Below are positions 30,885 through 41,024 of a stretch of DNA of 64,000 nt, piece after piece (position 1 is the stretch's first letter; every line of letters starts with the position of its first letter). Where the stretch lies: assembly GCA_002753505.1 (NCBI GenBank), contig PEAG01000007.1:1-64000 (forward strand), given 5' to 3'. The translations under genes were made by a program, and so were the position numbers. Source of the DNA: Magnetococcales bacterium HCHbin5 (GTDB taxonomy: Bacteria; Pseudomonadota; Magnetococcia; Magnetococcales; Magnetaquicoccaceae). The notes beneath the pieces are model-generated. The model worked only from the letters and a program-made list of their open reading frames with translations. It did not search any database and was not told where the DNA came from.

Positions 30885-32897
30885 TCATGCCTGCAACAGC
30901 TCCGCCTTTTCCAACGCCAGCAGTTGGTCCCGATAGAAGGCCGCCTCTTCAAAGGCCATGTTCTTGGCCGCTTTTTTCATCTCCCGTTCCAGATCCTTTT
31001 TCTGTTTGCTCCGCTCTCCCGTCACCACCGGGCCGCTGCCGTAGGAGACCCCCTCTTCGGCTACGGACCAGCTGGAAACCGGAGGCAGGGTGGCCGAGCC
31101 AAATTCCGCCACCTCCGCCACCCCCTTGCGAATGGAGGTGGGCGTAATCCCATGGTGCAAATTGTGGCTCTCCTGTATCTGTCGCCGCCGCTCCGTTTCA
31201 GCCAGGGCCCGCTCGATGGAGCCGGTAACCCGATCGGCATACAGGATGACCCGCCCCATGGCATTGCGGGCCGCCCGGCCAATGGTCTGAATCAAGGAGG
31301 TCTGCGACCGCAAAAAGCCCTCCTTGTCGGCATCCAGAATGGCAACCAACCCCACCTCCGGAATATCCAACCCCTCCCGCAGCAAGTTGATGCCGACCAG
31401 CACATCGAAGGTGCCCAACCGCAGGGAGCGAATAATTTCCATCCGGTCCAGGGTGGTGACATCAGCATGAAGATACTGGACCTGAATCGCCATGCTCCGC
31501 AAATATTCGGTCAAATCCTCCGCCATCCGCTTGGTCAGCGTGGTGACCAGTACGCGAAATCCCTGACGGGTCGTCTGATGAATCTCATGCAGCAGATCAT
31601 CCACCTGCCCTTCCACCGGCCGGATGCTGCACAGGGGTTCCAGCAGACCGGTGGGGCGCACAATCTGCTCGATCACCCGGCCGTTGCAGCGTGCCAACTC
31701 TTCGTCCGCCGGAGTGGCAGAGACATAGATGGTCAGACCCCGCAGTTGATCAAACTCCTCCAGACGGAGCGGACGGTTGTCCAGAGCGGAAGGGAGACGG
31801 AATCCATACGCCACCAGCGTCTCCTTGCGGGAACGATCCCCCCGATACATGCCCCGCACCTGGGGCAGGGTGACATGGCTCTCATCGATAAAAAGCAGCG
31901 CATCCTTGGGCAGATAGTCCATCAGGGTGGGGGGCGGTTCACCGGCGGCCCGACCGCTCAGATAGCGGCTGTAATTTTCAATACCCGTGCAAAAGCCCAA
32001 CTCCTGCAACATTTCCAGATCAAAAAAGGTGCGACTCTCCAACCGCTGCGCCTCCAACAGCTTGCCCTCCGCCTGAAACTGCTCCAGACGCTGCCGCAAC
32101 TCCTGTTTGATCTGTTCTATGGCCCGCAACAAAGTGGCGCGACGGGTGACATAATGGCTGGCCGGGAAAAAGGTGAACTGCTTGATCGTGGCAAACAGTT
32201 TGCCCGTCAGGGGATCCACCATCGTGATGCGGTCAACAACATCCCCGAACAGCTCAATGCGGACGGCGCGATCCTCCTCATGCGGAGGAAAAATTTCGAT
32301 GGTATCTCCCCGCACCCGGAAGGTGCCGCGCTGAAACTCCAGATCGTTGCGCTTGAACTGAATCTCAACCAACACTTTAAGAAAATGGCGTTGATCGATC
32401 TCCTGTCCCACCGATACCTGAAAGGCCATCTCCTGGTAGGACTCCGGTGAACCGATGCCATAAATGCAGGAGACCGAAGCGACAATGATGACATCCCTCC
32501 GGGAGAGCAGCGAACGGGTGGCCGCATGACGCATCCGCTCAATCTGTTCGTTGATGGAGGAGTCCTTCTCAATGAAGGTATCCGTGCGGGGCACATAGGC
32601 TTCCGGCTGATAATAATCATAATAGGAGACAAAATATTCGACCGCATTGTGGGGAAAAAAGCCCTTCATCTCGGTGTAAAGCTGGCCAGCCAACGTTTTG
32701 TTGTGGGCCAGCACCAGGGCAGGCCGCTCCAGGGTCGCAATCATCTGGGCCATGGTGAATGTCTTGCCGGAGCCGGTGACTCCCAACAGCACCTGATCCC
32801 GGCACCCCTGCCGCACCCCGGCCAGCAGGGATTCAATCGCCTTGGGTTGATCCCCGCAGGGCACAAAATCGGCCACCAGTTGAAACAGTCCAGCCAT
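30885..32897 (-). CDS. uvrB: Excinuclease ABC subunit B
   Basis: Damage-verifying helicase-like subunit of nucleotide excision repair; acts with UvrA and UvrC. The protein is 670 residues, with Walker A GVTGSGKT (39-46), the beta-hairpin [12 protein letters not shown], helicase motifs ([52 protein letters not shown]) and a C-terminal UVR motif for UvrC contact ([21 protein letters not shown]). I place the start at the ATG giving MAGLFQLV, which matches the family. An upstream in-frame start would add 34 unrelated residues and overlap the metallophosphoesterase gene. That gene ends 5 bp upstream, so the two are probably co-transcribed. Confidence 0.97.
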   Translation of the reverse strand: MAGLFQLVADFVPCGDQPKAIESLLAGVRQGCRDQVLLGVTGSGKTFTMAQMIATLERPALVLAHNKTLAGQLYTEMKGFFPHNAVEYFVSYYDYYQPEAYVPRTDTFIEKDSSINEQIERMRHAATRSLLSRRDVIIVASVSCIYGIGSPESYQEMAFQVSVGQEIDQRHFLKVLVEIQFKRNDLEFQRGTFRVRGDTIEIFPPHEEDRAVRIELFGDVVDRITMVDPLTGKLFATIKQFTFFPASHYVTRRATLLRAIEQIKQELRQRLEQFQAEGKLLEAQRLESRTFFDLEMLQELGFCTGIENYSRYLSGRAAGEPPPTLMDYLPKDALLFIDESHVTLPQVRGMYRGDRSRKETLVAYGFRLPSALDNRPLRLEEFDQLRGLTIYVSATPADEELARCNGRVIEQIVRPTGLLEPLCSIRPVEGQVDDLLHEIHQTTRQGFRVLVTTLTKRMAEDLTEYLRSMAIQVQYLHADVTTLDRMEIIRSLRLGTFDVLVGINLLREGLDIPEVGLVAILDADKEGFLRSQTSLIQTIGRAARNAMGRVILYADRVTGSIERALAETERRRQIQESHNLHHGITPTSIRKGVAEVAEFGSATLPPVSSWSVAEEGVSYGSGPVVTGERSKQKKDLEREMKKAAKNMAFEEAAFYRDQLLALEKAELLQA

Positions 32898-32902
32898 CGT
32901 AC

Positions 32903-33868
32903 TCAACACTCCGACTGAAAGGCCGCCGCCAGAACAGCCTCCTGACCCGCCAGCAACCGGCGTGCAAGGCCCGCCTTGCCGGTACCCAGAATGCGGCAAA
33001 TTTTTGTGCGAAACACCTTCTCCCCCCCCAACACATGCATCGCCTTGGGGTTGATAAAACGGACATAGCCCTGGGGATCCACAACGGCTGCACCAAATCC
33101 GGTCATGCTGGCCTTGTTGTCGTTGTTGATAATGCGAATACCCGGCACCTCGTTATAAAACTCATAGTCCAGTTGGATCAGCACATTGGGTCGGTGGCCG
33201 TGGATGACCGTATCAATTTCCAATTGCTGCAACAGATTGCTGATCTGGACCCCATAAGGCTCGCCGTTCTCCCGCTCCTGGCTGTAATACTGTTTGACAT
33301 TGCGAATGTCTCCAACCATCTCAAGCCCTTCCCTGTTTTTGAACAGGGCATAACGCCCCTCATAGAAGGCTTTGCGGAACCGTTCATTGAACAGATTCAA
33401 GCCCCCTTCCTCCTGCTTGATCTGCAGCAGAAGGGCAAGCAGGTTGAGAGTGGGATAACCGTGCAGATACAATATGTTGCCCGCAACATGCAGCACATCC
33501 TGCCGCCGGATGAAGGCCAGATGACCAGGGGTCAAACGCATCCGGACACCCGCATCTGCCCGCTGCAATATTTCCACTTCATGGTTGCCAACCAACAGAA
33601 CCACAGAACAGGAGTCCGGTGCCGACGCCTGCAGGCTCTGGAAAAACTCCAGCACCTCCGGGTTGGGATTGAATTTGTTCAGCCAATCGCCGGTGTGTAT
33701 CACACAAAAATGGCGAATGCCCTTCCGCCACCGGCCCTGGCGGTCACACAACCCCACCAACCACAGGGCATAGCGAACCGATTGCAGATCATTGTCGGTA
33801 TCTGACAAAACCAGCGTATGGATCTGTCGGTCTGCCTCATGTTTCATCTCTTTGTTTTTATGACCCAT
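32903..33868 (-). CDS. Calcineurin-like metallophosphoesterase, paralogue 1
   Basis: Predicted dinuclear-metal phosphatase of 321 residues; substrate unknown. The metallophosphatase motifs are recognisable but altered: the first is SDTDND (22-27) instead of DxH, then HTGDWLNK (second metal site), GNHEVE (catalytic Asn-His), and IHGHRP near residue 220 (last metal-binding His). The C-terminal part, NNDNK followed by a beta-rich tail, is shared with the paralogue at 34148, to which it is similar along most of its length. The start has an AGGACAGG leader. It is divergent from its paralogue and stops 5 bp before uvrB. A nucleotide or protein phosphatase role is possible; nothing in the sequence decides. 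Confidence 0.8.
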   Translation of the reverse strand: MGHKNKEMKHEADRQIHTLVLSDTDNDLQSVRYALWLVGLCDRQGRWRKGIRHFCVIHTGDWLNKFNPNPEVLEFFQSLQASAPDSCSVVLLVGNHEVEILQRADAGVRMRLTPGHLAFIRRQDVLHVAGNILYLHGYPTLNLLALLLQIKQEEGGLNLFNERFRKAFYEGRYALFKNREGLEMVGDIRNVKQYYSQERENGEPYGVQISNLLQQLEIDTVIHGHRPNVLIQLDYEFYNEVPGIRIINNDNKASMTGFGAAVVDPQGYVRFINPKAMHVLGGEKVFRTKICRILGTGKAGLARRLLAGQEAVLAAAFQSEC

Positions 33869-34147
33869 TTACCTGTCCTTGGCCGGGGTGCGTGCCCCCT
33901 TGCTGCTTTGGATTTTTCGGTACGGTTTGACGGCTCAAACCATCCACTCGAACTTCTCAATAACCGCCATGCCTGTTCTTGCATGCGGCATAATGTTTGC
34001 TAACGGAATTAAACAAGCAAGGATTTTTAACCATAGCAAAAAATGTTTATCAGACAAAAAAATAATGGTATCAACATCTTAGTCTTGATGTCCTGGGTGT
34101 CTGACCCGTGTGCCATAGGCGTTAGCGTCAAAAAAAGGAGACTAGCC

Positions 34148-35332
34148 ATGACGGAAAACAGTACAACTTCTTTGACACCTTTCCTGCCCGCGCTACGGGA
34201 GGAGGGGGACACCGGCGGATTGTGGCGTCGTATCCGTTCTGGATTCCAGGGGGCTCTGCGTCATATTTGGTCTGAAGAGTCCCCTGCCGTGCTGTCCTCT
34301 GAGCCGATACCCGTGATTCCCGTTGAAAATCAGCCCGATCCTGTCGCGGTCGCACCAGCGATTGCTGCGGTGGAAGAGGCTGTTGTGACGGTGGAGACGG
34401 CCTCCCCATTTTCCTGGACGGTGGTGCTGTCCGATACCGATAACGATTTTACCTCTGTCATTCAGACCCTGTGGTTGACCGGTCTTTGCGACCAAAACGG
34501 TCGCTGGATGCCGGGATTGCGCAATATCCAGGTGGTACATACCGGGGATTGGCTCAATAAATGGGATCCCAATCCCCATGTCCTGGATGGTTTCAAGCGT
34601 TTGCAAGAGACCACACCGGAGGGGTGTCAGTTGATCCTGCTGAACGGCAACCATGAATTATCCATTTTACAGATGGCTGACAAGGGATTGCGTACCCACC
34701 TGACCCCGGAAGACTTGGCTTTTATCCGTCGGCAGCATCTGCTCCATGCGGATCATGGCCGACTTTTTGTCCATGGTTATCCCAGTTCAGAGCTGCTGAT
34801 GATTCTCAAACAGTTTCAGCGGGATGGTGTTGCCCCGAAGGGGTACAACGACCGCTTGCAGACGCTCTTTTTTGAGGGCAATTTTCCCCTGTTTCGGGAA
34901 ACGCAGGGCCTGCGTGTCATTGGTGATATAAAAAATCCCAAATTCTACTACAACCAAAAAAATCAACAGGGTTCCAGTCGAGGAGAGCAGGCGGCCAGCA
35001 TTCTCCAGTCATTGGGTTTTGCAACAGTCGTCCATGGTCACAGACCCAACTCGGAAGTGCAAGTGGATTATGAACTGCAGGAGGAGTTGCCCGGTGTTCG
35101 CATGATCAACAATGACAACCGCATTCGTCAGACCAACCTGGGCGGGGTTCTTTTGAGTGATCAGGGGTATGCCGTGTTTATCAACCCGCATACGCTTCGG
35201 GTTGCGGGTAGCGAAAAAATACTCAGGAAGCGTTTGTGCAAACTGATGGGTACTCGCCAAAAAGATTTACGGCCTCAGCAGGTTCGTGTACGCAAAAACA
35301 GGTCTGTTCGCGCCATCCGCATCGCGGCCTGA
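34148..35332 (+). CDS. Calcineurin-like metallophosphoesterase, paralogue 2, with disordered N-terminal extension
   Basis: Paralogue of the gene at 32903, transcribed away from it across a 279-bp gap. The protein is 394 residues. About the first 95 are low-complexity (Pro, Ala, Val, Glu-rich) and absent from the paralogue. The catalytic domain repeats the same altered motifs: [42 protein letters not shown]. The C-terminal 60 residues are basic. The ATG is supported by AAAGGAG seven bases upstream; an earlier in-frame start would add 35 residues without a good site. Partial conservation of even the non-catalytic parts suggests that both paralogues act on a related substrate. Function unknown. 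Confidence 0.8.
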   Translation: MTENSTTSLTPFLPALREEGDTGGLWRRIRSGFQGALRHIWSEESPAVLSSEPIPVIPVENQPDPVAVAPAIAAVEEAVVTVETASPFSWTVVLSDTDNDFTSVIQTLWLTGLCDQNGRWMPGLRNIQVVHTGDWLNKWDPNPHVLDGFKRLQETTPEGCQLILLNGNHELSILQMADKGLRTHLTPEDLAFIRRQHLLHADHGRLFVHGYPSSELLMILKQFQRDGVAPKGYNDRLQTLFFEGNFPLFRETQGLRVIGDIKNPKFYYNQKNQQGSSRGEQAASILQSLGFATVVHGHRPNSEVQVDYELQEELPGVRMINNDNRIRQTNLGGVLLSDQGYAVFINPHTLRVAGSEKILRKRLCKLMGTRQKDLRPQQVRVRKNRSVRAIRIAA

Positions 35333-35398
35333 GCGACGTTACCGCGCGATTTGTGCATCGGTACAACAACGGACAAGGGGCGGTCTGGCTGGGTTTGT

Positions 35399-36292
35399 TC
35401 AGTCCAGCCAGACCACCCGGTTTCGGCCCCCTTTTTTTGCCATGTAGAGTGCCTGGTCCGCCTTGTCCACGGAGAGCGCGATTTCAGTGTTGGGGTCCAA
35501 TGAGGAGACGCCAAAGGATGCGGTAATACAAATTTCGTTGCCCGTTTCCAACAAAATCCTGTTTTCGGCCAGATTGACCCGAATCCGATCCAGAATGGTC
35601 ACCGCATCTTTTTTGCCGACGCCGGGCAGGTAGAGCAAAAACTCCTCCCCACCATAACGAAAAATAATATCCATCGGTCGCAACGACGTGGAGAGAAAAA
35701 GGGAGACCTGCACCAGAACGGTATCCCCCACGACATGGCCGTAGGTATCGTTTACTTTTTTAAAAAAATCAATATCCACCATGGCAATCGCACTTTTTTC
35801 ACCCGTTTCGGAGATACGGTTGCGTTCTCGTTCCAGCGTGGAAAGCAACTTGGTTCTGTTCAACGTTTTGGTGAGAGGGTCCACCTGAAAAAGGTAGTCG
35901 TAGATCATGAATTGCATGGTGCTGACCGAGAGTTGGAAGGCCATCTTCTTGACACTGGCCTCATCATAATCTTTTGCCAGCACGCGCCCATCCTCTTGCC
36001 ATGTCAGCAGCAGTTTTCGGTAGGCGGCATGCATGTTTTCATGGATCAAGCGGATATCGCTGACGATGGGGGCTGTTCGCAGGGCATCGTGGATCTCCTG
36101 TTCCAGCCAATGGCCAAAACGGCAGGTTCGATGGGAATCGGCGGCCAGACAACTGGTATCCGGTGGCTCGTTGCATATGATGGACCGTAAAAAACCGGAG
36201 ACCCACTCATCGTGATAGAGTGTCAGCAATTCCAATCGGTTCAGCAGATCTCGTGCCTCACCCATGGAAATGCGATTATCAAAATGCGGCAT
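35399..36292 (-). CDS. DgcZ-like diguanylate cyclase with CZB zinc-sensing domain
   Basis: Makes c-di-GMP from two GTP. The protein is 297 residues, nearly the length of E. coli DgcZ (296), with the same layout. The N-terminal CZB domain (about 15-125) has the zinc-type pattern YHDEWV, CRFGHWL and HENMHAAYRKLL. The GGDEF domain (about 140-297) has FFKKVNDTYGH and an active-site GGEEF. Zinc binding at CZB is known to inhibit DgcZ, so the same control is likely here. No clear I-site RxxD precedes GGEEF (the sequence reads LRPMDIIFRYGGEEF). The start at 36292 has an AGGAGAG site. It lies downstream of the H-NS-like gene on the same strand. The c-di-GMP link to the adhesins is inference. Confidence 0.88.
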   Translation of the reverse strand: MPHFDNRISMGEARDLLNRLELLTLYHDEWVSGFLRSIICNEPPDTSCLAADSHRTCRFGHWLEQEIHDALRTAPIVSDIRLIHENMHAAYRKLLLTWQEDGRVLAKDYDEASVKKMAFQLSVSTMQFMIYDYLFQVDPLTKTLNRTKLLSTLERERNRISETGEKSAIAMVDIDFFKKVNDTYGHVVGDTVLVQVSLFLSTSLRPMDIIFRYGGEEFLLYLPGVGKKDAVTILDRIRVNLAENRILLETGNEICITASFGVSSLDPNTEIALSVDKADQALYMAKKGGRNRVVWLD

Positions 36293-36429
36293 TACTCTCT
36301 CCTGCAAACGGCTTGATGCATGAAACACCCACCATCGGACCATTAAAACAGGATCACCCCTTGCCCGCAATAGTTTTTGTCTTGTTGAGGATCGGGGAAA
36401 AGAGACGGGATATTATGGCAGTGATCTCT

Positions 36430-36465
36430 CCTGGCGGGGATACGTGTTCCCAGCCCCCCGCCAGG
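36430..36465 (-). terminator. Hairpin after the H-NS-like gene
   Basis: Perfect 10-bp inverted repeat CCTGGCGGGG / CCCCGCCAGG with a 16-base loop, about 50 bp after the H-NS-like gene stop. No U-run follows on the minus strand, so it may attenuate or protect the transcript instead of being a classical intrinsic terminator. Confidence 0.4.
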
Positions 36466-36516
36466 GTAAACCATCATCATCTTTGGAGTGGCAACCTCTT
36501 GTAATCTGCTGTCCAA

Positions 36517-36888
36517 TCAGGCAATAGCCAAGGCCTCTATCTGGCCACCGTTGGCCAGATGTTCCACCACCCAACCAGGCTTACGCCCTTTCCCGGACCA
36601 GGTCTGCTTGGCGTTGTGAGGGTTTTGGTATCTGGGTGGCAGGCGGACTCCCTTGTCGCTCCTGGGGCTTCTGCCCTGGGAGGAGACGAAGGCCTCAACA
36701 GAGTCGAATCCGGCATCCTGAACCATGGCCAGCATTTTGTTGTAAAGATCTTTTTTGCGTTCTCTCTGCCGCTGTTTGATGAGTGCGTCCACATCGGACT
36801 TGAGCAGAACCAAAGCCTCCAAGGGCAGCGACAACATGGTCGACTGGATTGTTTGATGATCCATCTCTGTTTTTTTCTCCTTAGCCAT
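36517..36888 (-). CDS. H-NS-family DNA-binding protein
   Basis: Small nucleoid-associated protein of 123 residues, predicted to bind AT-rich DNA and silence it. The N-terminal half is helical and probably a coiled-coil oligomerisation region (LEALVLLKSDVDALIKQR). The C-terminal half has the family DNA-binding core: LPPRYQNPHN followed by TWSGKGRKPGWV, matching the TWSGRGRxPxWL motif of proteobacterial H-NS proteins. The ATG at 36888 is chosen because AAGGAG precedes it by six bases; the frame is open further upstream without support. The upstream gap is AT-rich relative to the window, consistent with autoregulation, which I infer. Confidence 0.88.
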   Translation of the reverse strand: MAKEKKTEMDHQTIQSTMLSLPLEALVLLKSDVDALIKQRQRERKKDLYNKMLAMVQDAGFDSVEAFVSSQGRSPRSDKGVRLPPRYQNPHNAKQTWSGKGRKPGWVVEHLANGGQIEALAIA

Positions 36889-37824
36889 GGGATTCTCCTT
36901 GTATGGACATTGTGTAAACGGGTAATACCAACACATCAAAACAAACAGGACATGGCGTTTTCCACCGTATTTTGCTTTCAAGTGTCAAAAGAAACGACTT
37001 AAAACGGAATGCCATGCTGTCTCATACCTCCCCCCCCATCTCCAGAAGGGCCAGGCTCTCTTTTAATCATTGCACAATAAAAACATGAAGGACGGTCGCG
37101 AACAACATAATACAACTCTCAGACCATATCAAATTTTATTTATGGGTTGCTGTAAAAAACAAAGAAGAGTGACCGGCAAGGAGAGAGATGCTCTTGTTAA
37201 GATTCAGATAAATAGTTTTAAAAATCAGCAGGTTGATATGTGTTTGTTACAATTTGTCAATAGCGATCTTTTTTATCCATATTGGCGTGCATGTGTGCAT
37301 ACCTTCCTGCACAGGCCTTGTTTTTTGCAGGGATTTTGCTGCAACGGCATGAAACCTTTACAACAGGGCAATGGTCTCAAATCTGCTTTTAAAATATCCC
37401 ATCGATGATTGTGGGTATCCTTAAAACGGGAGGAGGCAGCTTTTCAAATAAAGCAGCTTTGTTCGGCTTTTGCTAATCTTCTCATCTTCGCACTCGTTGG
37501 GTTGGTTTGTCCGTCAATGTATGGGATCAGGGCTGCGCTGTTTTGCTTGCCGGCACTGTGTGAGGGGTATGAAAAAATGTTGCCCCATATCGTTTGTGGC
37601 TGGTCCGGTTGTATTGTCGGGGCACAGGTTGCGGCGATGATTTTTTGTTGAACCGCTGCCATCTGTTTGCACTGCCAATGCGGTGGGCCGTGCTCTGTTG
37701 CTTGATTGCAGTGGGTTGCCCACGGCCGGCAACACCCCGGGCAGCACCGATTAAATGAGCAGTTGCGGGAGGCAGCGCACATGTTTGCTTGATTTTTTGT
37801 CAAAAATATGCTCTTTGGTCGGTC
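36889..37824. other. Intergenic region without a confident gene
   Basis: About 940 bp between the divergent H-NS-like gene and mobA. It is richer in A and T than its surroundings. Short open frames exist on both strands (for example 37070-37408 and 37409-37651 on plus), but they lack ribosome-binding sites, recognisable domains or the GC-rich third positions of neighbouring genes. I see no tRNA, no strong hairpin series and no copy of the foldback repeat here. The promoters of the H-NS-like gene and mobA should lie inside it. Confidence 0.5.
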
Positions 37825-38466
37825 ATGAATGTTCCTGTAAACACGCAAGGTTCCTTGACCCGGATTACGGGCTTGATCCTGGCGGGAGGGATGGCACGGC
37901 GCATGGGGCCTGGTGCGGACAAGGCCTTTCTTTCTCTGGCTGGGCGGCCGCTGCTTGCCCATGTGTTGGAGCGGTTGTCCCCCCAGGTAACGCCGATTGT
38001 GATCAGCGGCAATGGAAATTTGGATCGATTTGCGGCTTTTGGTTTGCCTGTTCTGGCGGATCTGCGTAGCGGATTCCAGGGGCCGCTGGCGGGTGTGGAG
38101 GCGGCTTTTGCCGCGACCGGGGCGGATTGGATTCTTTCTGTTGCGGTTGACCTGCCCTTTCTGCCCACCCGGTTGGTGGAGAGGATGTGCGAGCCTTTGC
38201 AACAGATGTCTGTTCCCGAGCCTGTGGTGGCTGTCAGTGCCGGTCAGCACCACTATGTTGTCGCGCTGTGGCCCAGATCAGTAGTCGGGCAATTGGCCAT
38301 GGCCCTTGCCAACGGACACTACTCTTTGCGGGATTGGTTCCAGTCTCACTCCTATCGGCAGGTCGTATTTTTATTCGCAGACCATGAACCAGACCCGTTT
38401 TTTAATATTAACCGACCTGCAGACCTGTCGGTCGCGGAGGCTTTATATCAGAAACAGGCACATTGA
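37825..38466 (+). CDS. mobA: Molybdenum cofactor guanylyltransferase
   Basis: Transfers GMP from GTP to molybdopterin to form the guanine-dinucleotide cofactor used by DMSO-reductase-family enzymes such as nitrate and formate oxidoreductases; cytosolic. The protein is 213 residues. It has the N-terminal nucleotide-binding signature LAGGMARRMG, DKAFLSLAGRPLL with the conserved Lys, SGNGN, DLRSGFQGPLAGVEAA and VAVDLPFLP, all in the expected order. I use the ATG at 37825; a TTG 36 bp upstream is also in frame. No other cofactor gene is adjacent. The implied molybdoenzymes lie elsewhere. Confidence 0.92.
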   Translation: MNVPVNTQGSLTRITGLILAGGMARRMGPGADKAFLSLAGRPLLAHVLERLSPQVTPIVISGNGNLDRFAAFGLPVLADLRSGFQGPLAGVEAAFAATGADWILSVAVDLPFLPTRLVERMCEPLQQMSVPEPVVAVSAGQHHYVVALWPRSVVGQLAMALANGHYSLRDWFQSHSYRQVVFLFADHEPDPFFNINRPADLSVAEALYQKQAH

Positions 38467-38510
38467 GTGTGGCCTGCACGGATTTCACCTACTGTTGAGG
38501 TTGTGTCACA

Positions 38511-38882
38511 ATGGAAGAGGTATCTGTTTTTGACCAGATTAATGATTTGCAACAGTATGCGGCCCAGGATCGCGATGTGTTGTCCCACCAGGAGGGGCGC
38601 ATTCAGCAACTGGAAGCGGAAGTACATGAACTGATGGAAACCTTGCAGGTGATGCTCAACAGTCAGAAAGAGGAAAAAGAGGTTTTCAGGAAAAAGTTGT
38701 CGGATCTGGATGGCCTGCAGAGCAAACTGAGGGATGTTGTTCATACTGCTGCCGAGGCTACCCGGACGGTTGCCGCACTGGAAAAACGGATGGACAACGT
38801 CAAAAAGGATGCCTTTTCCGGGGTGGCGACCAGTGTTATTGTCTTTTCCTTTATATTGATCCTCTCTTTTTTTATCCGTTAG
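38511..38882 (+). CDS. Small tail-anchored coiled-coil protein
   Basis: Protein of 123 residues with no domain I recognise. Residues about 15-100 are predicted helical coiled coil, rich in Gln, Glu and Leu heptads (GRIQQLEAEVHELMETLQVM and after), followed by one C-terminal transmembrane helix (about 104-121, VATSVIVFSFILILSFF) and a final Ile-Arg. This is a tail-anchored layout, so the bulk should face the cytoplasm. A TGAGG site lies about ten bases before the ATG. It starts 44 bp after mobA and 80 bp before the basic-protein gene, so the three may share a transcript. The role is unknown; a scaffold at the membrane is one possibility. Confidence 0.65.
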   Translation: MEEVSVFDQINDLQQYAAQDRDVLSHQEGRIQQLEAEVHELMETLQVMLNSQKEEKEVFRKKLSDLDGLQSKLRDVVHTAAEATRTVAALEKRMDNVKKDAFSGVATSVIVFSFILILSFFIR

Positions 38883-38962
38883 GCATTGGTTTTTGTCAAT
38901 GCATTCAACCGTCGCTGTGCCAATGGGCACTGCCCAATGAGATCCTGTAAAAGGAGCCTTGC

Positions 38963-39415
38963 ATGAAAAAGCATCCTTCCCACAAAAATTCTGAAGCCTC
39001 TGTTCCCGATGCGATGGTGGATCTGCCGGCTGATGCGGGCGAGCAGGGCCGTGTGCCTGCACGGCCTAAAATCGGGCGGATCAAAAAGTCGGCTTTGGTG
39101 GATGAGCAGCTGTTCCAGGATGGGTTGGCCATCTCCCTGGAAAACGAAAAACGGCAAAAAAACCGGAATAAAAAGCACTCTGCGGCCGCAGAATCCAACA
39201 AGGGGGGGGCGTCGCAGTTGGAGCAGGTACCGGCTACCATTGTGAATGAGTTTGAAAACATGATTGACGCCATGCTGCCTTCAACCAAGCAGGAGCGGGT
39301 AGCCTGCATGCGGAATGCCGGGAAAAAAAAATCGGTGGCATCCCCGGCAAAGCCCAAAAAACGGTCGCCAAAAAAGGCCGATAACAAGGAAAAATCCAAA
39401 CGCAAGCGGCGGTGA
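38963..39415 (+). CDS. Basic, lysine-rich protein of unknown function
   Basis: Protein of 150 residues, strongly basic. There is no known domain. A middle segment (about 75-112, with VNEFENMIDAMLPSTKQER) looks helical and better ordered. The last 40 residues are a Lys/Arg/Pro/Ala tail resembling histone H1-like nucleic-acid-binding tails of bacteria (PAKPKKRSPKKAD). The ATG has a very good AAAGGAG site six bases away, and codon use fits the neighbours, so I take it as real. Nucleic-acid binding is inference from composition only. It precedes nfo by 134 bp. Confidence 0.6.
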   Translation: MKKHPSHKNSEASVPDAMVDLPADAGEQGRVPARPKIGRIKKSALVDEQLFQDGLAISLENEKRQKNRNKKHSAAAESNKGGASQLEQVPATIVNEFENMIDAMLPSTKQERVACMRNAGKKKSVASPAKPKKRSPKKADNKEKSKRKRR

Positions 39416-39549
39416 TTGCGCTTTTGCATGGTTGGGCCATGATCGGTTCAGCGGTCAGGTCTGTTTGCTCTCCTCTATCCATTGGGGTGGTTCAAGGGGA
39501 GCGAGGCTCTGTATTCCCTTGCAGAACAGGTAAAGATGGATAACCGTTT

Positions 39550-40398
39550 ATGAAACGTATTGGGGCTCATGTCAGCATTGCGGGTGGAGTAGAGAATGCG
39601 CCGTTGAATGCCACGGCTATCGGTGCCAAGGCGTTTGCCTTGTTTACCAAAAATCAGCGGCAGTGGCAGGCTCCGCCGCTGACCACCAGGCAGGTTGATC
39701 GTTTTCAGCAGCATATGGCGGCGGGTGGCTATCGTCCGCAGGATGTATTGCCGCATGACAGCTATTTGATCAATCTGGGCAATCCGGAGGCCGGGGCGTG
39801 GGAAAAGTCGTTGCTTGCGTTTATTGATGAGTTGCAGCGGTGTGCCGTGTTGGGTTTGCCGTTGTTAAACTTTCATCCAGGCAGCCATTTGCGCCAGATT
39901 TCCGAGGAGGCCTGTTTGGATCGGATTGGTGAGGCTCTCAACCGTGCATTGGCGGCCACCCAGGGCGTGACGGTGGTGATTGAAAATACGGCGGGTCAGG
40001 GTTCCAATTTGGGCTATCGGTTGGAGCAGTTGGCTGGTCTGATCCGGCGGGTGGAGGACAAGAGCCGGGTGGGGGTTTGTCTGGACACCTGTCATGCCTT
40101 CACCTCCGGTTATGAGTTGCGCACGGCGGAGGGGTATGACCAATTTTTTGCCGATTTTGAGCGGATTGTTGGTTTGCGCTATTTGCGGGGTATGCATTTG
40201 AACGATTCCAAGCCTGACCTGGGCAGTCGGGTGGATCGGCATGAGAGTATTGGCAAGGGCAAGTTGGGACTGGAGTTGTTTCGGCGGATTGTCAACGATG
40301 CCCGGTTGGATGAGATTCCGTTGATTTTGGAGACCATTGACGAGACCCTGTGGCCAGAGGAGATCCGGTGCCTGTATGGCATGATAGAGGGTCAATAG
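39550..40398 (+). CDS. nfo: Endonuclease IV (AP endonuclease)
   Basis: Cleaves DNA 5' of abasic sites in base excision repair; a TIM-barrel enzyme with three zinc ions. The protein is 282 residues, the normal length. Visible family motifs are the N-terminal [53 protein letters not shown] and the final LET (ILETI), which together supply the known zinc ligands. The ribosome-binding site is weak (CAGGTAAAG somewhat far from the ATG). It converges with the gene pair on the opposite strand; the 62-bp gap between the stop codons shows no clear terminator. Confidence 0.97.
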   Translation: MKRIGAHVSIAGGVENAPLNATAIGAKAFALFTKNQRQWQAPPLTTRQVDRFQQHMAAGGYRPQDVLPHDSYLINLGNPEAGAWEKSLLAFIDELQRCAVLGLPLLNFHPGSHLRQISEEACLDRIGEALNRALAATQGVTVVIENTAGQGSNLGYRLEQLAGLIRRVEDKSRVGVCLDTCHAFTSGYELRTAEGYDQFFADFERIVGLRYLRGMHLNDSKPDLGSRVDRHESIGKGKLGLELFRRIVNDARLDEIPLILETIDETLWPEEIRCLYGMIEGQ

Positions 40399-40460
40399 GG
40401 CGTATCCCCGCTGGGTTGTTCCATCCGGCAGCCATCCTTCCCGGTTGAGAGGGGGAGGGG

Positions 40461-41024
40461 TCAGGGCAGAATGGCTGCCCGCTCAAACGCTGTCACATAA
40501 CGATTAAACTGCATCTCCAGATGGTCGGCCAGTTGCACAACGGCCACCAGATGGTCAGCCTTGTCCGGTAGTGCCCCCAATACCCGCAACACCACATGAT
40601 GGGCAACACTCATGAATCCCGCTTCGGCAAAATTGTCTGTCAGCAGCGCAAACAGAGCCAAATGGTTTTCCATCCGTTGCAAACGGGGCTTGGCGGTTGT
40701 CTGCTGGGCCAGAAAGGTGCGACGCCAGAGCCAAAACAGGTGGGGCGCGTAGAGCGGTTGGGTCTGCTCCAACGCCTTGCGCCAGACAAAGAGCTGGAGT
40801 GATGGATAAAATTGACTCAATTTTCTTTTTTTAAAGAACTGATGGCTCCGCACGCCCAGCAGATCATAAAAGGCATCGGGGGGATCGACGGATAACACCG
40901 CGAGCAGCTGTTGCACCACCTCCTGATAGCGCATGTTCTCCATGTGGCCCAAATTTTCCAGCCACTGCCGTTGCAGCGCGTCAGCAGAGAGGGGTGCATG
41001 CTCTGTGCCGACAACGAGATGCAT
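40461..41024 (-). CDS. Uncharacterised protein coupled to the SpmA-SpmB fusion gene
   Basis: Protein of 187 residues, soluble, mostly helical; no family recognised. It is rich in His, Leu, Gln and aromatic residues (LFWLWRRTF near the middle) and has no signal peptide or membrane segment. Its ATG shares one base with the TAA of the preceding membrane-protein gene (TAATG), so translation is coupled and the product probably works with, or is dosed against, that protein. Long frame, good codon use and tight coupling make it a credible gene despite the lack of homologues known to me. Confidence 0.7.
   Translation of the reverse strand: MHLVVGTEHAPLSADALQRQWLENLGHMENMRYQEVVQQLLAVLSVDPPDAFYDLLGVRSHQFFKKRKLSQFYPSLQLFVWRKALEQTQPLYAPHLFWLWRRTFLAQQTTAKPRLQRMENHLALFALLTDNFAEAGFMSVAHHVVLRVLGALPDKADHLVAVVQLADHLEMQFNRYVTAFERAAILP

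Noticed and set aside
32898-32999. 34-residue N-terminal extension of UvrB
   Set aside because: Gly-rich, unlike the family, and it overlaps the upstream gene; the ATG at 32897 gives the standard N-terminus.
37070-37651. Two small plus-strand genes between the H-NS-like gene and mobA
   Set aside because: No ribosome-binding site, one needs a TTG start, no domain, and composition unlike neighbouring genes.
37444-38253. Minus-strand open frame over mobA
   Set aside because: Antisense shadow of mobA, whose motifs are all on the plus strand.
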